Source: an uncultured Porphyromonas sp. (GTDB taxonomy: Bacteria > Bacteroidota > Bacteroidia > Bacteroidales > Porphyromonadaceae). From it: 37,109 bases of DNA. The translations under genes and the position numbers were made by a program. Of this stretch, positions 8,548 to 16,310 are shown piece after piece (position 1 is the first letter of the stretch; each line of letters opens with the position of its first letter). A model generated the notes under the pieces. That model saw nothing but the letters and a program-made list of their open reading frames with translations. It did no database searches and was not told where the DNA came from. The DNA is taken from assembly GCA_900539765.1 (NCBI GenBank), contig UQDF01000017.1, positions 1 to 37,109 on the forward strand. Direction: 5' to 3'.

Positions 8548-9300
8548 ATGATCCGCAAAGCAACGAGACGATCTACCGCAGGACACATAGTTCCTCCGCC
8601 ACCACAAGGGTGGTGGGCAACGGCTCGTGAGTCGCTCCTACAGCTCATCTACCCGCGCTGGTGTCCCGTCTGTCACACGCTCCTGCCGCCGAATGCGCCA
8701 CCGCTTTGCCTCACTTGTCAAAGTTCGCTGGGAAGCTATGACGAGCGTACGATCAGAGCGCTCGACCGCTTGCGTGGCGCTCACCCGATGCCTCGCAGGC
8801 TACTCGCCCCCTATCTCTATGCTCGTGATGATGCGATGGCGCTGATCGTCCACGACATCAAGTATCACGGCAATAAGCCACTCGCTAGCTATATGGGTCG
8901 TCTTATGGGTACGCTCCTACCGCTGGAGCGGGAGCAGATAGACTACATCATCCCTGTGCCTCTGACGCCTGACCGCGCATTGGAGCGAGGCTACAATCAG
9001 GCTGTACTGCTGGCCGAGGGTATCTCTTCGGTCACGGGTCTCCCCTATCTGCCTCACGCTTTGCGACGTACACGCTTTCAAGGTAGTCAGACACACCGTG
9101 ACCGTACGCATCGCCTAGAGGCTATGCTTGGGAGCTTCACACTAGGGAGCGAAGCGATCCCCCCAGACAGCCACATCTTACTCCTAGACGATGTACTCAC
9201 CACAGGAGCAACGCTCACAGCTGCGCTCAACGCTCTGTCGGACACGCCCCTAGCGCAAGTCTCTGTCGCTGTCTTGGCAGTCGGCACCCCCACAGCTTAG
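8548..9300 (+). CDS. comF: ComF family protein (zinc-finger phosphoribosyltransferase-like)
   Basis: The 250-residue protein has an N-terminal CPVC...CLTC zinc-ribbon near residues 39-60 and a C-terminal type I phosphoribosyltransferase fold with the PRPP-binding loop ILLLDDVLTTGATL. ComF proteins are needed for natural DNA uptake in several bacteria and bind single-stranded DNA; the exact role in Bacteroidales is not well established. The start at 8548 leaves a somewhat long basic N-terminus before the zinc motif. It lies 23 bases after recX and ends the prmC-recX-comF group, placing a competence protein next to a recombination modulator. Confidence 0.85.
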   Translation: MIRKATRRSTAGHIVPPPPQGWWATARESLLQLIYPRWCPVCHTLLPPNAPPLCLTCQSSLGSYDERTIRALDRLRGAHPMPRRLLAPYLYARDDAMALIVHDIKYHGNKPLASYMGRLMGTLLPLEREQIDYIIPVPLTPDRALERGYNQAVLLAEGISSVTGLPYLPHALRRTRFQGSQTHRDRTHRLEAMLGSFTLGSEAIPPDSHILLLDDVLTTGATLTAALNALSDTPLAQVSVAVLAVGTPTA

Positions 9301-9336
9301 CTCGCTCCAAGAAACACTCGCCCCACCAGAAAAAAC

Positions 9337-9371
9337 CTCTAATCTCTAACTTCTAATCTCTAACCTCTAAA
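9337..9371 (+). repeat. Array of five 7-bp repeats (YTCTAAN) before the cob operon
   Basis: Five consecutive heptamers read CTCTAAT, CTCTAAC, TTCTAAT, CTCTAAC, CTCTAAA with no interruption. The array ends 5 bases before the candidate -7 box at 9377, so it fills the position where a -33 element would be. Three more arrays of the same unit occur in the window. Confidence 0.9.
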
Positions 9372-9376
9372 TTCGC

Positions 9377-9384
9377 TACCTTTG
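9377..9384 (+). promoter_or_regulatory. Candidate -7 box for the cobalamin operon
   Basis: TACCTTTG matches TAnnTTTG. The transcript would start near 9391, leaving a leader of about 37 bases to the ATG at 9428. That is too short for a full cobalamin riboswitch, which is normally around 200 bases. Confidence 0.55.
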
Positions 9385-9427
9385 CAAGAGGCTTCTGTAG
9401 GAGCCTTTTTAATCTAGAGACTGATCT

Positions 9428-10510
9428 ATGCGATTGCTTATAGCACGTCACGGAGAGACGGAGGAGAACTTGCGCTCTATCTGTCAGGGGCAGACAGCTG
9501 GCACGCTGACCCGACGAGGGGTGGCGCAATGTCTACAGTTGGGGGACAAGCTCAAGGGGTATCCCATCACACATATATATAGTAGTGATCAGCTGCGGGC
9601 ACGTCGCTCGGCTGAGCTGATGATGTCGTCGAGTGGCTGTAAGGCGCCTCTAGTGCTGGACGAGCGCCTACGCGAGCGCTCTTTCGGTCGATGGGAGGGG
9701 CGACCCTTTGTCGAGATCCCTTCGCCAGACGAGGAGTGGCACGAGATCGAGACGGTCGAGGCTATTGCCGAGCGTCTGCAGAGCTTCCTACACGACTTGA
9801 GGCAGAAGCATAATAATGAGGAGGATCTGGTGCTACTTATGGGGCACGGCTTCACTATGAGGGTGCTAGAAGCATTGCTACAGGGAGGGCCTCTAGACAA
9901 AGTGGAGGAGATCACCTTCCTCCCGAATGGGGACTACCGACTATACGAGGGAGGTAAGCTCTGCCAGCGTCCGCGAGTGGTCTACATCTCTGGGGGGCAG
10001 CGCAGTGGCAAGAGTGGCTACGCACAGCGACTGGCGCTCTCGCTCTCTGATCGACCGATCTACCTTGCTACGGCGCGTCACTGGGACGAGGACTTCGAGC
10101 GTCGCATAGCGCGTCACCAAGCGGATCGGGGGCCTGAGTGGACTACTGTCGAGGAGCCTCGCTACCTGAGCCAGACGCAGATAGCTGGACGTGTCGTACT
10201 GATAGACTGTGTGACGCTATGGCTTACGAACATCTACAGTGACCTCGAGTTTGACGCAGAGGCTTCGCTCAGCGAGGCGCGTCGTGAGTGGCAGCAGCTG
10301 CTACATCACTGCGCAGCGGATACGCTCATCGTGGTGAGCAACGAGATCGGTATGAGCTTGCACGCTCCCGATGCGGGTTCACGAGCTTTCGTAGATTTAC
10401 AAGGGTGGGTCAACCAATATATATCTGCCACGGCTGACGAAGCTTACCTGATGGTCTCTGGCAGAGCTTTACGAACGGAACTAATTTCAGACTTATATAG
10501 AGAGATATGA
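9428..10510 (+). CDS. cobU: Fusion: histidine phosphatase + adenosylcobinamide kinase/guanylyltransferase CobU
   Basis: This 360-residue protein joins two enzymes. Residues 1 to about 180 are a histidine-phosphatase (phosphoglycerate-mutase-like) domain with the phospho-His motif ARHGETEEN, a catalytic-acid-like ERSFGRWEG and the second His in MGHGFTMR. From about residue 186 comes CobU, which phosphorylates adenosylcobinamide and transfers GMP to it: the P-loop is GGQRSGKSG, and RIARHQADR holds the His expected to carry GMP. The phosphatase half resembles the alpha-ribazole phosphatase step of the same pathway, but a separate CobC is encoded at 12321, so its substrate is uncertain. It overlaps cobT by the ATGA at 10507. 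Confidence 0.9.
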   Translation: MRLLIARHGETEENLRSICQGQTAGTLTRRGVAQCLQLGDKLKGYPITHIYSSDQLRARRSAELMMSSSGCKAPLVLDERLRERSFGRWEGRPFVEIPSPDEEWHEIETVEAIAERLQSFLHDLRQKHNNEEDLVLLMGHGFTMRVLEALLQGGPLDKVEEITFLPNGDYRLYEGGKLCQRPRVVYISGGQRSGKSGYAQRLALSLSDRPIYLATARHWDEDFERRIARHQADRGPEWTTVEEPRYLSQTQIAGRVVLIDCVTLWLTNIYSDLEFDAEASLSEARREWQQLLHHCAADTLIVVSNEIGMSLHAPDAGSRAFVDLQGWVNQYISATADEAYLMVSGRALRTELISDLYREI

Positions 10511-11514
10511 CTTTTGAGGAGGAACTACAAGAGCGGATCGACAGCCGCACGAAGCCTAAGGGTTCTCTAGGGCAGCTGGAGCGCATCGCCTCCAAGGTGG
10601 GTATGATACAGCATAGCGTGACACCTCAGCTGATCGACCCCGTGCTGCTGCTGATGGCTGCAGATCATGGGATCGTCGAGGAGGGCGTGAGCGTATGTCC
10701 TAAGGAGATCACTTGGCAGCAATGCATCAACTTCGTCTCGGGCGGCGGGGCTTGTAGTGTCTTGGCACGGCAAAATGGCTTTCGCCTGCGTGTCATAGAT
10801 GTGGGCGTCGACTACGACTTCCCTGAGACTTGTCGTATCGAGTCGGCTAAAGTGATGCACGGCACCCGCAATATGCTTCACGAGCCAGCTATGACGACTG
10901 AGGAGTGTGCTGAGGCGATGATGATCGGTGCTCAATGTGTGGCGCAAGAGGCAGAGCGTGGGTCTAATGTGGTCGCCTTTGGTGAGATGGGTATCGGCAA
11001 TACTTCGCCAGCGACGCTGATCCTACACAAGATCACGGGACGCTCTATCGCCTCGATCATTGGGCCAGGCTCGGGGCTACGTGGCTCGGGGCTAGAACAT
11101 AAGGCAAAGGTGCTCGAAGAGGTGGCTGCGCGCTACAATCCGCAGAGTCCTATGGAGCTCCTGTCGCAGATGGGCGGACTAGAGATCGCAGCGATCTGTG
11201 GCGGTGTCCTAGAGGCCTACAAGCGAGGTATGCTAATCCTTGCAGATGGTGTGATTGCTACCTCAGCCTTTATGGTGGCACACGAAGTAGAGCCACGCAT
11301 CGTGGACAATGTGCTTTTCGCTCACACCTCCGAAGAGCCAGGACACCAAGCGATGATCGACTACCTCGGCGGAGAGGCAATCCTCTCTCTGGGGATGCGG
11401 CTCGGCGAGGGTACGGGAGCACTCGTTGCCTATCCGATCATTCAGTCAGCCGTTGCTTTTATGAGCAATATGCGCGGCTTTGCGGACGCTGCGGTCTATC
11501 GTGTAGACAAGTAA
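10507..11514 (+). CDS. cobT: Nicotinate-nucleotide--dimethylbenzimidazole phosphoribosyltransferase CobT
   Basis: The 335-residue cytoplasmic enzyme makes alpha-ribazole phosphate by moving phosphoribose from nicotinate mononucleotide to the lower-ligand base, usually 5,6-dimethylbenzimidazole. The family signature KPKGSLGQLE is near the N-terminus, the glycine-rich active-site region reads GEMGIGNTSPA, and the catalytic Glu lies in LGEGTGALVAY near residue 301. Its start codon overlaps the stop of the fused cobU gene, which suggests translational coupling. No gene for making the base is present nearby. Confidence 0.95.
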   Translation: MTFEEELQERIDSRTKPKGSLGQLERIASKVGMIQHSVTPQLIDPVLLLMAADHGIVEEGVSVCPKEITWQQCINFVSGGGACSVLARQNGFRLRVIDVGVDYDFPETCRIESAKVMHGTRNMLHEPAMTTEECAEAMMIGAQCVAQEAERGSNVVAFGEMGIGNTSPATLILHKITGRSIASIIGPGSGLRGSGLEHKAKVLEEVAARYNPQSPMELLSQMGGLEIAAICGGVLEAYKRGMLILADGVIATSAFMVAHEVEPRIVDNVLFAHTSEEPGHQAMIDYLGGEAILSLGMRLGEGTGALVAYPIIQSAVAFMSNMRGFADAAVYRVDK

Positions 11515-11529
11515 GGAGCGACTTGACCT

Positions 11530-12315
11530 ATGGCTTGGGATCTGCGGCGCACGATACGCTCTGAGTGGGACTTACTGCGTCTCTCGCTACTCTTCTACAC
11601 CCGCATACCAGTGGGGCATGTGGCGTATAGTGAGGAGCGTATGGGAGAGTCCTTTCGGTACTTTCCTCTGCTGGGAGCGATCGTAGGAGCTGTGATGGCG
11701 GGGATCTACGCTTTGGCGGGCTACTACCTACCCAATACTGTCGCTGCTGTGATGAGCGTGATCGTTGGTTTAGTTGTCACGGGCGGGATGCACGAGGATG
11801 GCCTGTCGGATTATTGCGATGCCTTCGGAGGGTATCACGATAGAGAGACGACGCTACGCATTATGAAGGACAGCGCGACAGGTGTGTATGGTATCTTGGG
11901 GCTTGTGATGCTCCTCATGAGCCGTGTCGTCCTCGTGAGCTACATACCTTACGAGAGCGCCATTGGAACGATTGTTGCCATGGCTGTAGTAGCACGTTGG
12001 ATGCCTATCCTCGTGATGCGCCTCTCGGTCTACGCTCGTAAGAGTGGCGAGGAGAGTAAGGCGACCCATTTGCGACAAACTGTCACGACAAAGACGCTAC
12101 TCATTGCGGCTCTTTGGGCAATATTGGCACTCTTGCTCTTGCCTTGGCAGGCTGCCATTGTGGCTCCTGTACTTATGATAGGACAGACGCTGCTGATCAT
12201 GCGCATTAGCAACAAGCGCATCGGTGGATACACGGGCGATGTGCTGGGAGCTGTCGAGTGTCTCGCTGAGCTGACGCTACTGCTGGTCACGCTTGTGGTA
12301 ACTATCTACGCCTGA
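11530..12315 (+). CDS. cobS: Adenosylcobinamide-GDP ribazoletransferase CobS
   Basis: This 261-residue integral membrane enzyme joins adenosylcobinamide-GDP to alpha-ribazole or its phosphate, forming the nucleotide loop of cobalamin. The hallmark acidic motif is in GGMHEDGLSDYCDAFGGY near residue 80-97, and FYTRIPVG is the usual N-terminal motif. Several hydrophobic helices follow, including ALWAILALLLLPW. It lies 15 bases after cobT and 5 bases before cobC, all on one strand. Confidence 0.94.
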   Translation: MAWDLRRTIRSEWDLLRLSLLFYTRIPVGHVAYSEERMGESFRYFPLLGAIVGAVMAGIYALAGYYLPNTVAAVMSVIVGLVVTGGMHEDGLSDYCDAFGGYHDRETTLRIMKDSATGVYGILGLVMLLMSRVVLVSYIPYESAIGTIVAMAVVARWMPILVMRLSVYARKSGEESKATHLRQTVTTKTLLIAALWAILALLLLPWQAAIVAPVLMIGQTLLIMRISNKRIGGYTGDVLGAVECLAELTLLLVTLVVTIYA

Positions 12316-12320
12316 CGGGT

Positions 12321-12851
12321 ATGAGTCTCTACCTCGTGCGTCATACGCCTGTCGCCCTACCTAAAGGGATCTGCTACGGCTGGCTCGATGCGCCACTCTC
12401 GGAGGAGTTCCCTCGCTATGCGCAGCAGATCGTTGCGGGGCTGCGAGAAGTCCAGCTAGATGCTATCTATAGTAGTCCCTCCTCTCGTTGCGTGGTTCTG
12501 GCAGAAGAGATAGCTCGGACCAAGGGGCTGACCATTCGTCAGGACGAGCGACTGCGCGAACTGAACTTTGGCGCATGGGAAGGGCTCTCTTGGCAGGAAG
12601 TTTACGATCAAGAGGCGGGACGAGCCTGGTTTGCCGACTACTGGCACGCTAAGACGGCAGGCGGTGAGAGCCACGATGACCTACTGGCGCGGGTAGCTGA
12701 CTTTGAGGCGGAGCGGGACAAGGGCCGTCAGACGCTCCTTGTGACACACGCTGGGGTCATTCGTGCTTATCGTATTTTGCTGGGCACGCTCTCGCCTAGC
12801 GAAGCGATGGCACAGGAGGTTAACTTTGGAGAGATATATCAATATGAATAA
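12321..12851 (+). CDS. cobC: Alpha-ribazole phosphatase CobC
   Basis: A 176-residue histidine phosphatase expected to remove the phosphate from alpha-ribazole-5'-phosphate or adenosylcobalamin-5'-phosphate. The phospho-His motif is VRHTPVALPKGICYG, the RHT...GxCYG form I associate with Bacteroidetes CobC rather than the RHGET form. The catalytic acid is in ELNFGAWEG and the second His in VTHAGVIRA. It follows cobS by 5 bases, and its last codons overlap the cobyric acid synthase start by 8 bases. It is the second phosphatase domain of this operon. Confidence 0.88.
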   Translation: MSLYLVRHTPVALPKGICYGWLDAPLSEEFPRYAQQIVAGLREVQLDAIYSSPSSRCVVLAEEIARTKGLTIRQDERLRELNFGAWEGLSWQEVYDQEAGRAWFADYWHAKTAGGESHDDLLARVADFEAERDKGRQTLLVTHAGVIRAYRILLGTLSPSEAMAQEVNFGEIYQYE

Positions 12852-14325
12852 GCTAAAGCCGATCATGCTCGTCGGAACTGGCTCCGACGTAGGGAAGTCC
12901 ATCGTGGCGACAGGCATCTGTCGTATCTTGCTGCAGGAGGGGTACAAGCCCGCTCCCTTTAAGGCGCAAAACATGTCGCTCAATAGCTATCCCACCCCCG
13001 AGGAGGGCGAGATAGGTCGTGCGCAAGCGGTGCAGGCGGAGGCGTGTGGCATACCTTGTCACACCGATATGAACCCGATCCTCCTCAAGCCGACGGCCGA
13101 TCAGACGACGCAAGTGATCCTCAACGGCAAGGCGGTGGGCAATCAGTCGGCACGCTCTTACTTCAACGTGGAGCAGCGCAAGCCGCTCTTTGTAGAGGCG
13201 ATGAAAGCGTTCGACAGATTAGCGAGCCAGTACAACCCAATCGTGATAGAGGGTGCTGGAAGCATCTCGGAGGTCAACTTATGGCCGATGGACATCGTCA
13301 ATATGCGGGTGGCACTGCGTACGGGCGCTGACGTTTACCTCGTGGCAGACATCGAGCGTGGGGGCATCTTCGGCAGTCTCTACGGGACGATCGAGCTCTT
13401 GCCCCCAGCAGAGCGTGCGGCGATCAAGGGGATCATCATCAATAAGTTCCGTGGCGACAGCTCACTCTTTGACTCGGGGCGAGAGATCATTGAGCGATTG
13501 ACCAAAGTACCAGTCGTGGGGTTGCTCCCTTACCTGCCCAATATGCAGATAGATGCCGAGGATGGTGTCTCCATCGATAGCTACGCCGCACAGCCTCGAC
13601 CCAACACGCTCAATGTGGCGGTGGTGCGACTGCCGCACATCTCGAACTTTACCGACTTTGACTCGCTACGCTTTATCTCTGGCGTCACGCTCTACTTCAC
13701 TTCAGATGCTGAGGCACTACGCCAGGCGGATATCATCATGCTCCCCGGGAGTAAGAACACGATCGATGACCTCCTCTGGCTACAAGCGGAGGGACTCGAT
13801 GCGGTTATCCTAGCACATCACAAGGCGGGTCGACCGCTCTACGGCATCTGCGGAGGTTATCAGATGATGGGCCTGCGCATCGCTGACACTGATGGCGTCG
13901 AGGGCGAGCCACGCACCGTCGATGGCTTAGGACTGCTACCCACAGAGACCACCCTACAGAGCAATAAAGCGGTACGTACCTCCACTTTTACCTACCTCCC
14001 TACGGGTACTCCCGATTGTCAAGGCTACGAGATACACTGCGGGGTGACACAGCCCATTGATGGGCCCGACTCGCCCGTAGTCATGAGAGCTGGTGCTACG
14101 CCCGACGGCTACTGGGTCTCTCCTCGCTTGTGGGGTAGCTACATGCACGGCATCTGGGACAATGAGGCGATCCTGCAGCAGATCCTGCACGAGGTAGCTC
14201 CTGAGCGAACCTTCCACCTAGAGCGCACCTTTGCTACGCGCGAAGCGGCTTACGATCGCCTTGCTGAGCATATGCGTCAGCATCTAGATATAGAGTATAT
14301 GCTACAAAGTCTGCGCAACGTATGA
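12844..14325 (+). CDS. cobQ: Cobyric acid synthase (CbiP/CobQ)
   Basis: This glutamine-dependent amidotransferase adds amides to four side chains of adenosylcobyrinic acid a,c-diamide using ATP. The start at 12844 gives 493 residues, the usual length, and begins right at the nucleotide-binding domain with GTGSDVGKS; a longer frame from 12763 would only add cobC antiparallel-frame sequence. KAQNMSLNS and NPILLKP follow, as in the family. The C-terminal glutaminase domain has PGSKNTIDDL and the Cys nucleophile in YGICGGYQMMG, near residue 336. GGAG bases in GGAGAG upstream of the ATG could serve as the ribosome-binding site inside cobC. Confidence 0.93.
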   Translation: MNKLKPIMLVGTGSDVGKSIVATGICRILLQEGYKPAPFKAQNMSLNSYPTPEEGEIGRAQAVQAEACGIPCHTDMNPILLKPTADQTTQVILNGKAVGNQSARSYFNVEQRKPLFVEAMKAFDRLASQYNPIVIEGAGSISEVNLWPMDIVNMRVALRTGADVYLVADIERGGIFGSLYGTIELLPPAERAAIKGIIINKFRGDSSLFDSGREIIERLTKVPVVGLLPYLPNMQIDAEDGVSIDSYAAQPRPNTLNVAVVRLPHISNFTDFDSLRFISGVTLYFTSDAEALRQADIIMLPGSKNTIDDLLWLQAEGLDAVILAHHKAGRPLYGICGGYQMMGLRIADTDGVEGEPRTVDGLGLLPTETTLQSNKAVRTSTFTYLPTGTPDCQGYEIHCGVTQPIDGPDSPVVMRAGATPDGYWVSPRLWGSYMHGIWDNEAILQQILHEVAPERTFHLERTFATREAAYDRLAEHMRQHLDIEYMLQSLRNV

Positions 14326-15341
14326 TAGTAGGACACGGGGACGACCGATACAGCTACGGAGCGCTCGTGCGCTACGACTTCTCTAGCAATGTGCCTTACC
14401 GCAACCATGCGGGCGAAATTATAGACTATCTCTCAGGGCGACTAGAGAGCCTGACGCACTATCCAGACCCTCAGGCGCAGGAGCTGCGGGAGCTCTTGGC
14501 ACAGCTCTGGAGCCTTGATCCCGATTGGCTGCTGGTGACCAGTGGATCGACAGAGGCTTTCTATCTCTTGGCGCATCTCTTTGCGGGTGGCGAGACGCTC
14601 ATCACCGTTCCCTCCTTTGCTGAGTATGAAGATGCCTGCCAGCTCTATCGCCATCACCTCACCTATATCCCGACAAGCGATATAGCCAGCCAAAGCACCC
14701 CTGCCGACCTCCTCTGGAGTGCTCTGCCCAACAATCCCGACGGTGACATCACTCATCGTACGGCACTCCTCAACTACTGCTCGGCGCACCCTGATAGTTA
14801 CGTTATTGTGGACGAAGCCTACGCAGAGCTCTGTGCCGAGCCGGTGACGCTCCTAGACGAAGTGGCGCATCACCCCAACCTGATCATCGTTCGTTCGCTG
14901 ACCAAGAGCTTTGCACTCCCGGGCATACGTCTTGGCTACATCGTTGCGCACCCTTCGCTGCTGGCTCGCCTAGAACCACTCCGCTCGCCCTGGAGTGTCA
15001 ATGCCCTTGCCCTAGAGGCGGGTGCTTACATCTGCCAGCACTATGACCAGTTGCTACCAGACGCCACAGGCTTGGTACGAGAGGCTCAGCACCTCGCTCA
15101 CGAGGTGGCGCAGATCGCTGGCGTCTCGCTGACACCTAGCCCCACGCCTTACTTCCTCGCTTGTCTAGATGAGGGGCGAGGTAGCGCAGCCCAGCTTAAG
15201 GAGTACCTCGTCACGCAGCATGGAGTCTTGATCCGTAATGCGGCCAACTTCCGCTCTCTCACGCCTCGCCACTTCCGCCTTTCGGTGCAGTCGCCAGAAG
15301 CTGGTCAAGCGTTGCTCCGTGGTTTGTCTAGCTACTTATAG
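14322..15341 (+). CDS. cobD: Threonine-phosphate decarboxylase CobD (PLP-dependent)
   Basis: A 339-residue fold-type I PLP enzyme of the aminotransferase family. In this operon it most likely decarboxylates L-threonine O-3-phosphate to aminopropanol phosphate, the linker that CbiB attaches. Visible motifs are the N-terminal HGDDRYSYG and FSSNVPY, the cofactor-contact VIVDEAYAEL, and the PLP Lys in SLTKSFALPGIRLGY near residue 195. The start overlaps the cobQ stop as ATGA. By sequence alone histidinol-phosphate aminotransferase would be an alternative, but the operon position decides in favour of CobD. The name is the Salmonella one; CbiB is called CobD in aerobic pathways. Confidence 0.88.
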   Translation: MIVGHGDDRYSYGALVRYDFSSNVPYRNHAGEIIDYLSGRLESLTHYPDPQAQELRELLAQLWSLDPDWLLVTSGSTEAFYLLAHLFAGGETLITVPSFAEYEDACQLYRHHLTYIPTSDIASQSTPADLLWSALPNNPDGDITHRTALLNYCSAHPDSYVIVDEAYAELCAEPVTLLDEVAHHPNLIIVRSLTKSFALPGIRLGYIVAHPSLLARLEPLRSPWSVNALALEAGAYICQHYDQLLPDATGLVREAQHLAHEVAQIAGVSLTPSPTPYFLACLDEGRGSAAQLKEYLVTQHGVLIRNAANFRSLTPRHFRLSVQSPEAGQALLRGLSSYL

Positions 15342-15342
15342 T

Positions 15343-16251
15343 ATGTATCCGCTACTCTTCGGTCTCCTTCTCGACCTGCTCCTAGGTGATCCCCGCTGGT
15401 CGCTCCACCCGATACGACTCTTTGGCCAGCTCATCGCATGGGGCGAGCGGAGGTTCAACCATCCGCCACACCAGAAGGCAAAAGGCACGCTCCTCTCCCT
15501 CGTACTCGTGCTGGGGGTGTGGGGCTTTTTCTATGTCGTCGAATGGTTCCTAGCAGACTATCGCTACGTCCTATTGGCTTGGCAGACGATCTTTTTCTTC
15601 TTTGCTATCTGCCCACGGAGCTTGATCGGCGAAGCTTTGGCGGTAGAGCGCTATGTGGTGGCTGACGACCTTGAGGGGGCTCGCAAGCGTCTCTCTTGGA
15701 TCGTGGGTCGTGACACCTCGCAGCTCACCTTTGCGCAGATCCGCACCGCTGTGCTGGAGACTCTTGCGGAGAATCTCTCCGATGGTGTCATCGCTCCGCT
15801 TTTCTTCTACGCTCTGGGCGGAGTGCCACTTATGATGGCTTACAAAATGATCAACACGCTCGACTCTATGATCGGCTACAAAGATCAGCGCTACAAAGAC
15901 TTCGGCTACTTTGCTGCACGTATCCTCGATGACGCTGCGAACTATATTCCGTCTCGTCTCACGGCGCTCCTGATGCTCCTCGTGGCTCCGAGTCGGCGAG
16001 CCGTACGCACTGTGTGGCGTGATGCACGTAAGCATGCCAGTCCCAATTCGGGCTATCCTGAGTCAGCTCTGGCGGGTATCCTTGGGGTGCAGTTTGGCGG
16101 GCCCAACATCTACCACGGTATGCTCGTCGAGAAGCCCTATATAGGCACCCCGCTCCACGCCGTCACCGCACAGACACTCCAGCGCACCATCCGCATCGTC
16201 ATCGCCGTCACGCTCCTCGCCAGTCTCCTCGTCCTCCTCACCTACCTCTAA
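15343..16251 (+). CDS. cbiB: Adenosylcobinamide-phosphate synthase CbiB
   Basis: A membrane protein of 302 residues that links aminopropanol phosphate to adenosylcobyric acid. The start at 15343, two bases after the cobD stop, opens the family's N-terminus: MYPLLFGLLLDLLLGDP followed by HPIRLFG. Further family motifs are RDTSQLTFAQIRTAVLETLAENLSDGVIAPLFF (shown in pieces: RDTSQL, TAVLETLAEN, LSDGVIAPLFF) and MINTLDSMIGYKD. Several hydrophobic helices span the protein. It is the last gene of the cob run; its stop codon is already part of the next heptamer array. Confidence 0.93.
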   Translation: MYPLLFGLLLDLLLGDPRWSLHPIRLFGQLIAWGERRFNHPPHQKAKGTLLSLVLVLGVWGFFYVVEWFLADYRYVLLAWQTIFFFFAICPRSLIGEALAVERYVVADDLEGARKRLSWIVGRDTSQLTFAQIRTAVLETLAENLSDGVIAPLFFYALGGVPLMMAYKMINTLDSMIGYKDQRYKDFGYFAARILDDAANYIPSRLTALLMLLVAPSRRAVRTVWRDARKHASPNSGYPESALAGILGVQFGGPNIYHGMLVEKPYIGTPLHAVTAQTLQRTIRIVIAVTLLASLLVLLTYL

Positions 16252-16273
16252 CTTCTAATCTCTAATCTCTAAT
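16246..16273 (+). repeat. Array of four 7-bp repeats (YTCTAAY) starting at the cbiB stop codon
   Basis: Units read CTCTAAC, TTCTAAT, CTCTAAT, CTCTAAT. The first unit contains the cbiB TAA stop at 16249-16251. The array ends 4 bases before the candidate -7 box at 16278, the same arrangement as at 9337-9384. Confidence 0.88.
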
Positions 16274-16277
16274 TTCG

Positions 16278-16285
16278 TATCTTTG
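16278..16285 (+). promoter_or_regulatory. Candidate -7 box for the DHH phosphoesterase gene
   Basis: TATCTTTG fits TAnnTTTG. The predicted transcript start near 16292 would give a leader of about 20 bases to the ATG at 16311. Confidence 0.5.
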
Positions 16286-16310
16286 CGGGTGTATACCTTT
16301 TTCGATCTCT

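Noticed and set aside
9385..9427. Cobalamin riboswitch before the cob operon
   Set aside because: The leader is about 37-43 bases and lacks the conserved B12 box; the region before the promoter is the comF gene and a heptamer array.
12763..12843. Longer N-terminus of cobyric acid synthase
   Set aside because: The extension lies within the coding region of cobC in another frame, and the start at 12844 begins directly at the family's nucleotide-binding motif.
15238..15342. Longer N-terminus of CbiB
   Set aside because: The extension overlaps the end of cobD; the start at 15343 matches the conserved family N-terminus.
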